A DNA stretch of 32,447 nt, taken from assembly GCA_041389525.1 (NCBI GenBank), contig JAWKRR010000074.1, positions 1 to 32,447 of the forward strand. Direction: 5' to 3'. This document shows positions 16,359-24,954 of the stretch, piece after piece; position 1 is the stretch's first letter; the number at the start of each line of letters is the position of its first letter. The position numbers and the translations under genes are program-made. Under the pieces are notes generated by a model, which was not told the DNA's origin, searched no databases, and worked only from the letters and a program-made list of their open reading frames with translations. This stretch comes from JACKFB01 sp041389525. Its GTDB lineage: Bacteria > Myxococcota_A > UBA9042 > PHBI01 > JACKFB01.

Positions 16359-19300
16359 TCAAGGCGCCGGGATGTGGCGGCGCAGGGTGCGCGCGGCGCC
16401 GTCGTAGCCCACGAAGTACAGGGCGTTTTCGGCCGCGCGGTAGAGCAGGCTGCGCGGCCACGACGACCCCGCGGGCGCGAGGTCCAGGGCCAGCTTCGTG
16501 CCGGCCTCGGTCCCGTCGCTCTCCCACAGCTCCTCGCCGGTCACGCCGTCGTCCGCTGTGAAATAGAGCCGACCGCCGCCCGCGGTGAGGTTGCCAGGGG
16601 CGGACCCGGCGCTGCCCGCGACGATGTCTTTCAGCAGCACGGTCCCCGCCTCGGTGCCGTTGGACTTCCAGATTTCGGCGCCGTGGACGCTGTCGTTGAC
16701 CACGAAGTAGACGGTCGACCCGACCGCCACGGTCTGGGTGGGCGCGGCTGGGAAGGCCTTGACGGAGACGGTGCCCGGGCCGCTGCCGTCGCTCCTCCAA
16801 AGCGCTGAGTTCGCGCTGAAGTAGACGGTGTTTCCGACGGCGACCATGAACTGGATGTTCGTGCCGCTGAAGGCGCCCGGTGAGATGTCTTTGACGACCA
16901 CGGTCCCTGCGTCCGTGCCGTCCGAGCGCACAAGCTCGCGGTCGTAGCCGTCTGCGATGGCCGAGACGTAGAGGTACTGGCTGGTCGCCAAGATCGGGTT
17001 GACGTCGGAGCTGCCGCTGCCGCTGCGGATGTCTTTGACGATGCCGGTGGAGGCCGCGTCGCCGCCGGACGCGAAGAGCTCTCGGCCCGAGTAGCTGAAG
17101 CCGCCAAACTGGTTGGGGTACTGGCCGTATGCCTGGAAGTAGATCTTGCCGTTGAACGCCACGAGGCCGTTCGGGTTGGACGATTCGGCGAGCGGGTTGA
17201 GGTCCTTCACGAGCACCGTGTCGGCGGAGGACCCGTCGGTCTTCCATAGCTCGTTGCCGACGACGCCGTTGTCCGCGGCGAAGTAGACCCGGCTGCCGAC
17301 GGCCTTGAAGGGCCCGAAGCTCGGATCCACCTTGCCGGCGCGGATCTCCGTCAGCATCGTCGTGCCGGCCTCGGTGAGGTCGCTCCGCCAGAGCTCGATC
17401 CCGTGCGTGCCGTCGTCGGCGCCGAAGTAGAGCGCCCCGCCCGCCGCGGTCGCTTGCCGCAGCGCGTTCGACCCGCTGCTGTAGAGGACGACGCTGTCGT
17501 CGGCGCCCGGATTGACGTCTGCGATGCGCTGAGTGCCCGCTTCGGTGCCGTCGGACTTCCACGGCTCGAGCCCGGCCTCACGGTCGGCGGCCGCGAACAC
17601 CAACGCGGCCCCGGCATCGATGAGGACGCTGGCGAGCTGTGTGTCGGGCGACCCGTTGCAGTCCTTCACGCGGACCGTGCCGGCCTCGGTCCCGTCGCTG
17701 GTGAAGAGCTCGTAGCCGCTTCCCAGCCCGTCGTCGCCTGAGAAAAAGACGGCGCCTCCGAGGGCCACGAACTCCGTAATGTAGTACAGGCCACTCCGCG
17801 GCGTGTTCGAAGCCCTGCCAGCCCCCACGTCGAGCACCATGCGAGCGGCCCCGCCGGCCTCGACGATCCACGGCTCTCGCCCGTGGACGCCATCATCCAT
17901 GCCGACGTAGGCGGCCGCGCCGACGGCAGCGAAGCCCTGCGGTAGCGACGAGGAGCTGGCGGGGGCGCCGGGCACGCTCACGGTCCCCGCCGACGTCCCA
18001 TCCGTCTGCCAGAACTCGTAGGCGGCGGTGGCGTTTCGCGCGGTGAAGTAGAGCAGGCCGTTCGCCACGCCGAGGGGTGTGACCCCGTAGCCGGGCTGAG
18101 GCCAGAGGTCCTTCACCATCACCGTGCCGACCTCGGTGCCGTCGCTCTTCCACAGGTTGGGGTCGTTGGCGGAGGAGCTGGCCGAGAAGTAGACCGAGTC
18201 GCCGAAGCGCATGAAGCCGCTGGGGTTGCCGGCGCCCGTCCCCGTCTGGATATCCTTGACCTGCACCGTGCCGTCGGTCGTGCCGTCGGACATCCACAGC
18301 TCGACGCCGTCGACCCCGTCGTCGGCCGCGAAGAAGAGCGTGACGTCCACCGCAGCCGCGCTGTAGGACGAGTGGAGCCCGCTCGCGCTGCCCGGGTTGA
18401 GGTCGCGCAGCATCGAGGTGCCCGCCGCCGTGCCGTCGCTGGTCCACAGCTCGCGCCCGTGGACGCCGTCGTCGGCCTGAAAGAAGACCCGGCCGATCCC
18501 GCCCACGATGCGCGACGGGCTCGAGCCGCTGGCGCCGCTGGCCAGGATGTCCTTGACCAGCTCGGTCCCGCCGGCCGATCCGTCGCTGACCCACAGCTCG
18601 GGCCCCGTCACGCCGTCGTCGGCCTGAAACCACAGCTTCCCGTCGTTCACGATGAGCTCGGTCACGCCCGAGCCGGTGGCGCCGTCGCGGATGTCCTTCA
18701 CCATGAGCGTGCCGCCCGCGGTGCCGTCGGACCGCCACAGCTCGTGGCCGTGGACGCCGTCGTTCGCAGCGAAGTAGAAGAAGTCGCCGAGCACCACGGA
18801 CGGACCCGGCACCACGGGCCCGCTCGGGAACGCCCCCGCGGTCCCGGGCGCGATGTCCTTGAGCAGGCGCGTGCCCGCCGGAGTGCCGTCGGAGACCCAC
18901 CACTCCTCACCGTGCTCAAAGTCGGAGGCCTTGAAGTAGAAGGCGCCGCCGAAGGCGACGAAGTGGCGCGGGTTTGAACCCAGCGAGGTGAGGTCAGGCC
19001 CAATCGCGACCGCGCGGCACGGGTCGCAGGCGCCGCCGCAGTCCACGCCCAGCTCGTCGCCGTTTTGGACCGCGTCGGTGCAGCTCGGCGCGAGGCAGAG
19101 CCAGCCGTCGCACACCCCGGAGGCGCAGTCGCTGTCGGCCGCGCAGCCCTTGTCGTCGCCGCACTTCGCCCCGAACTCCACGTCGCAGCCGCCGCCGCAG
19201 TCCACGTCGGTCTCGTCGGCGTTCTTGACGCCGTCATTGCAGGCCGGCGCGAGGCACGCGTTGACGCCGCAGCTACCCGACGCGCAGTCGCCGCCGCTGT

Positions 19301-22300
19301 CGCAGCCCTGCCCTTCCGCGCACTTCGCCGGGCAGGTCCCGCCGCAGTCCACGTCGGTCTCGCTGCCGTCGAGGACCAGGTCGCCGCACGACGCCTCCGC
19401 GCAGGTCCCGACGATGCAGGTCTCGGTTGTGCAGTCCCCGCCTACGTTACAGCGCGCCCCGAGCGCGCAGCGCGTCCCGCAGCCGCCGCCGCAGTCGACG
19501 TCGCCCTCGCCGCCGTTGCGCTTGCCGTCGTCGCAGGTCGGCGCGACGCAGGTCCTCGCCGCACCGCAGACCGCGCTCTCGCAGTCGCCCGCGCTCCGGC
19601 AGTCCCCGCCCGTGTCACAGCCCGAGCAGCCTCCGCCGCAGTCGACGTCGCTCTCGTTGCCGTTGGTGACGGCGTCGGCGCAGGTCGCGGCGGCGCACAC
19701 GGTGCCGACGCAGTTGTTCGACTCGCAGTCGCCCGAGATCCCGCAGACCTTGTCCGCAGCGCAGCGCCGCGTGCACGAGCCGCCGCAGTCCACGTCGCTC
19801 TCGTCGCCGTTTTTGAGGTGGTCGAAGCAGTCGGTGGCGACGCAGTGCCCGCCGGTGCAGATGCCGGACGCGCAGTCCTTCGCCAGCCCGCAGGTCTGCC
19901 CCAGCGCGCACTTGGTGTCGCAGCCTTTGCCGCAGTCGACGTCGCCCTCGAGCCGGGCCTTCCAGCCGTCGTCGCAGGTCGGCGCCGCGCAGATCTGGGC
20001 GCCCGGCTTGCAGTCGAGGCCCAGCGCGCAGTCGGCGTAGCTCGAGCAGCCCTCGTCGGCGATGCACTTCTCGTGGCAGATGCCGCCGCAGTCGATGTCG
20101 GTCTCGAGCGGCGGGTTCTCGGCGAGCTCGTTGAGGCACTGCGCCTTCGAGCAGACCTTCCGCGTCGGGTCCGCCGGGTCGGGGTCGCACACGGGCGCCG
20201 CCGCCGAGCAGTCGGAGTTCGCCAGGCAGCGCTTGCCCGGCGCGCAGCGGTAGCAGAGCAGCCCGCCGCCGCAGTCGATGTCGGTCTCGGTGCCGTCGAT
20301 CTTCAGGTTGGCGCAGGTGCTCAGCGCGCACGAGTAGCCGTTGCTGACGCCGCTGGCGCACTCGGAGCCGATGCTGCAGGCCGCGCCGTTCTTGCACTTG
20401 GCGCAGGGGCCGCCGCAGTCGCGCCCGCACTCGCCCGGGGAGACCTGGTTGTCCAGGCAGGGGTCGTCCACGCAGAAGCCGGCGCCGCTGTCCGGGGCGA
20501 CCGCTCGCCCCTTGGCGCACAGCCCGCTGGCGCAGTCGCGGTTCTCGATGCAGCGCCGGCCGAGGCCACAGGCGGCGCCCTTTTCGGCGCACTTCTGGCC
20601 GCCACAATCCGTCGCCGTCTCGCTGCCGCTGAGCACCCCGTCGAGGCAGTGGTTCTCGTCGCACACGCCCGGCGGGATGCAGTACGACCCCTTCGCGCAG
20701 TCGCGGTTCACCTTGCAGCGCTGGGTCAGCACGCATGGCGCGGGGCAGTCGCCGCCGCAGTCCACGTCGGTCTCGCGGTCCGGGTGCGCGAACGCCGTGT
20801 CTCGACAGATCGGCGGGCAGTAGCCGAGGCCCGGCACGTCCCAGTCGCGCTTGATGATGGGGATCTCCTTGGTCCACAGCTCGTAGGGGCCGATATCGAA
20901 GCCAAGATCCGTGCCTCCCTTGCCCGCGTAGCTCGACCCAGGTGTCTGGACTCGCCCGCCGAACTGGATGCCGATGTTGGCGAAGAGGCCCAGGGTCACG
21001 GTCCCCTTTGGCGCCACCGGTTTGGCGAGGTCGGGGTCGCACTTCGAGGCGTAGGTCGCTTTGACCACGCCCGAGCCGCGCACGCCCAGGTTGATGCCGA
21101 CGGAGTCGTAGACGAAGGCGTTGACGCGCGGGATGAGGCCGCACGACACCGACGCCTCACCGCCGCCCTCGACGGTGATGCTGCGGTTGGTCTCGCTGTT
21201 GAAGGCCGGCCCCTCGATGGACCCGCCGCCACCCCACTCGTAGGCGGCCTTGAACTTCAGCGTGCGCGCGGTGTGGTTCTTTACGTTCACGTGTAACGAG
21301 GCCTTCACCTCAAATCCGCACTCGAGGTCGAGCTGGAAGGTCTGGGTGAACATGACTGGCACCGGGCCCGCCGCGATCCACTGGCTTGACGGCTTGGAGA
21401 TGAACAGGACCTTCTTCCAGCCGCCCGCCGGCTTGGCGGCCGGATCGCCCAGCGACTTGACCTTGAAGTAGGTCAGCGTCTTCTGCGCGAAGTCCTCGCT
21501 CTGCTTGATCTTCTGCTCAAGCTCGCTGCCGGCCGCTCCGCCGGATGAGGCGATCGAAGCCTGCAGGATGAGGTCGATGTCCAACTTCGTGTTGAGATAG
21601 GCGTCGATGTCCATCCCGATGCGGAAGGGCTCCGGGTGGGCGCCGATGGGGTTCGGGATGCGCACGGACAGCGAGGTGCGCGGGTTGAACTGCATGCTCC
21701 CCTCGAACTCGCCGGTGCCCTCGAACTTGGCCACCATGTCCGGATTGGTCCAGCTCTTGCTGAAGTCGTAGCTGAGCACCCCGGTCTTGGCGCCCAGGCT
21801 TGGCTCCTTGTCCAGCCTGAGGCTGCCGCCGAAGCTGTTGGGCACGACCGACTCCCAGGCGTCCACGGCGACGTTGGCGAGGTCGTCGAAGAAGCCGGGG
21901 TCGCCGCCGAGGATCTTGCCGTCCGCACCGACGTCGGGCGCGCTCTCGTCGTTGGTGAGGCGCTCGGGGAAGTGGTCGCCCACGATGCCGACGTCGACGT
22001 ACAGGTGGTCGGCCGCCCAGGCGTGGTCGAACTCGTCCCACTCGATGACCCGCGCCGTCGTCGGGTCGAACTCCATCTGAAGCTCGCCGGTGACGACCTC
22101 CTCCAGCGCCGGCACGGTGGTCAGGATGAGGACCTCGTCGCCGTTGACCTGGACCTCCCGCACTTTGCGCATGAAACCGAAGGGGTTGTAGCCGCCGCCG
22201 CCGCCGTCGCCGTTGCGGCTTGTAATGATGCGGCCGGGCTCCCACTCGAGGACCTCGGGGTGCGCGCTGAGCGAGAACTTCAGCGCCTCGGGGGTGACGA

Positions 22301-24626
22301 TGACGTGGTTTGCCTGGGCGGGCGTGGTCACGGCGACGCCGGGCTGCGGGACCAGCTCGTTGCGGTCGGGCGGCAGCGTGGGCTTCCAGTCGAGCAAGAC
22401 CTGGTCCATCTCGGCCTGGGTGGCGCCGCCGGACTCGGTGACGCCGCTTTCGAGCGGGCTGCCCTCGACGCAGCCGGTGACGCCGTCGCCGGTGAAGCCG
22501 TCGGGGCAGGGGCCGCACTCGCGGGGCTGGCCGAGGCGGTTGATGCAGCGCACGAAGGGGTCGCAGCCGCCGTTGGTGTCGAGGTCGGCGCACTCGTTGA
22601 CGTCGACGCAGCCCTTGTCGGGCGTGCCGACGTAGCCGCCGGGGCAGGCGACGCAGCCCGCGCTGCCCGTGCCGGCGTATCCGGAGGGGCAGGCGCCGCA
22701 GGTGAAGCTGCCGGCGGGCGCGTTCGAGCAGGTGGTCAGGGCGTCGCAGCCGCCGTTGGCGACGGCGCACTCGTCGATGTCGGCGCACCCGGCGAGGCCG
22801 TCGCCGCTGTAGCCGGGCGGGCAGGCGCCGCAGTCGCGCGAGCCAGCGGTGTTCGTGCACGAGGTCAGGGCGTCGCAGCCGCCGTTGGCGTCGGCGCACT
22901 CGTCGATGTCGACGCAGCCGACGACGCCGTCGCCGCTGTATCCGGGCGGGCACGGGCCGCAGCTGAAGGACCCGGGCGCGTCGATGCAGGCGATCAGCGC
23001 GTCGCAGCCGCCGTTCTCCGACGCGCACTCGTCCACGTTGTCGCAGCCGGCGAGGCCGTCGCCCGTGTATCCAGCAGGACACGGCCCGCAGCTAAAGGAC
23101 CCGGGCGAGTCGAAGCAGGCGGTCAGCGCGTCGCAGCCGCCGTTTCCGCTGGCGCACTCGTCGATGTTCTCGCAGCCGGCGAGCCCGTCGCCCGTGTAGC
23201 CCGCGGGGCACGGCCCGCAGCTAAAGGTCCCGGGCAGATCGACGCAGGCGGTCAGCGCGTCGCAGCCGCCGTTGCCGGTCGCGCACTCGTCGACGTTGAC
23301 GCAGCCCGCGACGCCATCGCCCGTGTAGCCGCCCGGACACGGGCCGCAGACGCGGTCGCCGGGGGTGTTCGTGCAGGTCACCAGCGGGTCGCAGCCGCCG
23401 TTGGTGTCGAGGTCGGCGCACTCGTCGATGTCGACGCAGCCCTTGTCGGGGGTGCCGAAGTAGCCGCTCGGGCAGGCCACGCAGCCGGAGAGGCCCGTGC
23501 CAGCGTACCCGAGCGGGCAGGCGCCGCAGGTGAAGCTGCCGACGGGCTCGTTGGAGCAGGTGGTCAGCGGGTCGCAGGTGCTGAGGTCGGGCGCGCACTC
23601 GTCGATGTCGACGCAGCCCGCCTCGCCGTCGCCGCCGTAGCCTCCGGGGCAATCGCTGCAAAAGCGCGAGCCGGCGACGTTGATGCAGTCGGTGAGCAGG
23701 TCGCAGCCGCCGTTGTCGAGCAGGCACTCGTCGATGTCGACGCAGCCCGCGTCGCCGGTGCCGGTGTAGCCGCTGGGGCAGAGACCGCAGCCGTACCCGC
23801 CGTCCGAATTTGTGCACTGCACCAACGGGTCGCAGCCGCCGTGGTCGACGGCGCACTCGTCGATGTCGGTGCAGCCGGTCTCGCCCGTGCCGGAGTAGCC
23901 GACGGGGCAATCGCCGCAGGTGCGGGACCCGGTGGTGTTGGTGCAGGTCACCAGCGGGTCGCAGCCGCCGTGGTCGTCGAGGCACTCGTTGATATCGTCG
24001 CAGCCGACCTCGCCGTCGCCGGTGGAGCCCGCGGGGCACGGGCCGCAGTCGCGCGATCCGGCGGTGTTGATGCATTCGGTGCGGTGGTCGCAGCCGCCGT
24101 TGTTGGTCTCGCACTCGTCGATGTCGACGCAGTTCTGCCAGATGCCGCTGTAGCCCGGGGCGCAGTCGCAGATGACCGGCTCGCCGACCACCGTGGACTC
24201 GGTGCAGGTGGTGCCCGGCCCGCAGACGTCGTCGGTGTCGCAGTCGCAGGCGTCCGGGCGCCCGTCGCCGTCGTCGTCGAGGGCGTCGTCGAAGCCCGCG
24301 CACAGGTCGACGTCGTCGCAGACCCCGTCCTTGTCGGCGTCGTCGCAGGGGACGACGGTCTCGGTCGCGTCGGTGGCGTCGCTGGCGTCGGACCCGCCCG
24401 AGCCGTCTCCCGCGTCGCTGGCGTCGCTGGCGTCGCTGGCGTCGGGCGCGACCGCGTCGACGTCGCCGCCGGTGGTCTCGGTGCCGGTGTCCTCGCCGCT
24501 GTCGGGCAGCAGGACCGTGTCCCCGCCGTCCGCCGTGGAGGTGTCGCGGGTGACCGCGGCCGGGTCGGTGCCGCAAGCGGCGAGGCCCAGACACAGCAAG
24601 AGACAGCGAATCTGATGGGCGTTCAT
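16359..24626 (-). CDS. Giant surface lipoprotein with EGF-like, DCGG and ELWxxDGT repeats
   Basis: This 2,755-residue lipoprotein starts at the ATG at 24626 (MNAHQIRCLLLCLGLAAC, lipobox LGLAAC); an in-frame extension to 24758 is rejected. In order it has a low-complexity Asp/Ala/Ser linker (about 20-100), thrombospondin type 3-like calcium loops (DADKDGVCDD, DDDGDGRPDACD), and 12 calcium-binding EGF-like repeats of about 43 residues (about 168-720: DIDEC..NGGCD..CPxGYxGxG). A beta-rich domain with no family I recognise follows (720-1265). Then come 12 Cys-rich repeats around DVDCGG (1285-1865) and about 17 ELWxxDGT repeats (1900-2755), the family TIGR04534, probably a beta-propeller. It is likely anchored in the outer membrane and exposed, with roles in adhesion or sensing suggested only by architecture. 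It is divergent from the HTCS kinase. Confidence 0.93.
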   Translation of the reverse strand: MNAHQIRCLLLCLGLAACGTDPAAVTRDTSTADGGDTVLLPDSGEDTGTETTGGDVDAVAPDASDASDASDAGDGSGGSDASDATDATETVVPCDDADKDGVCDDVDLCAGFDDALDDDGDGRPDACDCDTDDVCGPGTTCTESTVVGEPVICDCAPGYSGIWQNCVDIDECETNNGGCDHRTECINTAGSRDCGPCPAGSTGDGEVGCDDINECLDDHGGCDPLVTCTNTTGSRTCGDCPVGYSGTGETGCTDIDECAVDHGGCDPLVQCTNSDGGYGCGLCPSGYTGTGDAGCVDIDECLLDNGGCDLLTDCINVAGSRFCSDCPGGYGGDGEAGCVDIDECAPDLSTCDPLTTCSNEPVGSFTCGACPLGYAGTGLSGCVACPSGYFGTPDKGCVDIDECADLDTNGGCDPLVTCTNTPGDRVCGPCPGGYTGDGVAGCVNVDECATGNGGCDALTACVDLPGTFSCGPCPAGYTGDGLAGCENIDECASGNGGCDALTACFDSPGSFSCGPCPAGYTGDGLAGCDNVDECASENGGCDALIACIDAPGSFSCGPCPPGYSGDGVVGCVDIDECADANGGCDALTSCTNTAGSRDCGACPPGYSGDGLAGCADIDECAVANGGCDALTTCSNAPAGSFTCGACPSGYAGTGSAGCVACPGGYVGTPDKGCVDVNECADLDTNGGCDPFVRCINRLGQPRECGPCPDGFTGDGVTGCVEGSPLESGVTESGGATQAEMDQVLLDWKPTLPPDRNELVPQPGVAVTTPAQANHVIVTPEALKFSLSAHPEVLEWEPGRIITSRNGDGGGGGYNPFGFMRKVREVQVNGDEVLILTTVPALEEVVTGELQMEFDPTTARVIEWDEFDHAWAADHLYVDVGIVGDHFPERLTNDESAPDVGADGKILGGDPGFFDDLANVAVDAWESVVPNSFGGSLRLDKEPSLGAKTGVLSYDFSKSWTNPDMVAKFEGTGEFEGSMQFNPRTSLSVRIPNPIGAHPEPFRIGMDIDAYLNTKLDIDLILQASIASSGGAAGSELEQKIKQSEDFAQKTLTYFKVKSLGDPAAKPAGGWKKVLFISKPSSQWIAAGPVPVMFTQTFQLDLECGFEVKASLHVNVKNHTARTLKFKAAYEWGGGGSIEGPAFNSETNRSITVEGGGEASVSCGLIPRVNAFVYDSVGINLGVRGSGVVKATYASKCDPDLAKPVAPKGTVTLGLFANIGIQFGGRVQTPGSSYAGKGGTDLGFDIGPYELWTKEIPIIKRDWDVPGLGYCPPICRDTAFAHPDRETDVDCGGDCPAPCVLTQRCKVNRDCAKGSYCIPPGVCDENHCLDGVLSGSETATDCGGQKCAEKGAACGLGRRCIENRDCASGLCAKGRAVAPDSGAGFCVDDPCLDNQVSPGECGRDCGGPCAKCKNGAACSIGSECASGVSNGYSCALSTCANLKIDGTETDIDCGGGLLCYRCAPGKRCLANSDCSAAAPVCDPDPADPTRKVCSKAQCLNELAENPPLETDIDCGGICHEKCIADEGCSSYADCALGLDCKPGAQICAAPTCDDGWKARLEGDVDCGKGCDTKCALGQTCGLAKDCASGICTGGHCVATDCFDHLKNGDESDVDCGGSCTRRCAADKVCGISGDCESNNCVGTVCAAATCADAVTNGNESDVDCGGGCSGCDTGGDCRSAGDCESAVCGAARTCVAPTCDDGKRNGGEGDVDCGGGCGTRCALGARCNVGGDCTTETCIVGTCAEASCGDLVLDGSETDVDCGGTCPAKCAEGQGCDSGGDCASGSCGVNACLAPACNDGVKNADETDVDCGGGCDVEFGAKCGDDKGCAADSDCASGVCDGWLCLAPSCTDAVQNGDELGVDCGGACDPCRAVAIGPDLTSLGSNPRHFVAFGGAFYFKASDFEHGEEWWVSDGTPAGTRLLKDIAPGTAGAFPSGPVVPGPSVVLGDFFYFAANDGVHGHELWRSDGTAGGTLMVKDIRDGATGSGVTELIVNDGKLWFQADDGVTGPELWVSDGSAGGTELVKDILASGASGSSPSRIVGGIGRVFFQADDGVHGRELWTSDGTAAGTSMLRDLNPGSASGLHSSYSAAAVDVTLFFAADDGVDGVELWMSDGTTDGTVQVKDIQTGTGAGNPSGFMRFGDSVYFSASSSANDPNLWKSDGTEVGTVMVKDLWPQPGYGVTPLGVANGLLYFTARNATAAYEFWQTDGTSAGTVSVPGAPASSSSLPQGFAAVGAAAYVGMDDGVHGREPWIVEAGGAARMVLDVGAGRASNTPRSGLYYITEFVALGGAVFFSGDDGLGSGYELFTSDGTEAGTVRVKDCNGSPDTQLASVLIDAGAALVFAAADREAGLEPWKSDGTEAGTQRIADVNPGADDSVVLYSSGSNALRQATAAGGALYFGADDGTHGIELWRSDLTEAGTTMLTEIRAGKVDPSFGPFKAVGSRVYFAADNGVVGNELWKTDGSSADTVLVKDLNPLAESSNPNGLVAFNGKIYFQAYGQYPNQFGGFSYSGRELFASGGDAASTGIVKDIRSGSGSSDVNPILATSQYLYVSAIADGYDRELVRSDGTDAGTVVVKDISPGAFSGTNIQFMVAVGNTVYFSANSALWRSDGSGPGTVSVKAFPAAPTQTVAVGSTVYFVVNDSVHGAEIWKSNGTEAGTVLLKDIVAGSAGSAPGNLTAGGGRLYFTADDGVTGEELWESDGTEAGTKLALDLAPAGSSWPRSLLYRAAENALYFVGYDGAARTLRRHIPAP
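22465..24126 (-). repeat. Twelve tandem EGF-repeat units (about 129 bases each)
   Basis: The coding DNA for the EGF-like domains is itself a tandem repeat, with units around CTCGTCGATGTCGACGCAG on the plus strand. Units 5-6 and 11-12 share extra insertions (GCVACPxGYxGTPDKGC and DLDTNGGCD) at the same positions. This indicates a six-unit block duplication. Confidence 0.8.
24412..24444 (-). repeat. 9-base microsatellite-like repeat GCGTCGCTG
   Basis: Almost four tandem copies of GCGTCGCTG encode the Asp-Ala-Ser repeat in the N-terminal linker of the giant lipoprotein. Copy number could vary by slippage in steps of three residues without breaking the frame. Confidence 0.7.
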
Positions 24627-24954
24627 GGTGTGGCGACCTCTGTGCTGGCGGCTGGCGACGCGCTCGAACGTCTGAGACGCGCCCGACGCTGGGCCACGGC
24701 CGGCGCCGCCACAACTCGCCACGCGTCGATGTCCCACGCGGGCATCACGAAGTCCCACGACGACACGCCGGTCCCATCTGTCGCGGCGGTCCTAGTCCCA
24801 CCCGGACACACCCCGCGATCCCGCGGCCCCCCTCGCGATCACACCCCGCTCGACGCGCGCAAAGCGCCGACCACCGCGCGCTTGCCCTACACGCCGCACC
24901 GCACTTGCTGTAGCGTCCCGATCCCTCGCGCCACCCCCTCCCCGCGACCCGATT
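24627..24954. promoter_or_regulatory. Divergent promoter region between giant lipoprotein and HTCS kinase
   Basis: These 328 bases separate the two large divergent genes and contain no gene of their own. The lipoprotein has AGAGG ten bases before its ATG. I see no strong promoter boxes. The region is a candidate binding site for the AraC domain of the HTCS protein, by position only. Confidence 0.45.

Noticed and set aside
22465..24126. Regular repeats that could be mistaken for a CRISPR array
   Set aside because: The 129-base periodicity encodes EGF domains in one open frame, and there are no unique spacers or cas genes.
24627..24758. N-terminal extension of the giant lipoprotein
   Set aside because: The lipoprotein signal with its lipobox begins at 24626; a 44-residue extension would bury it.
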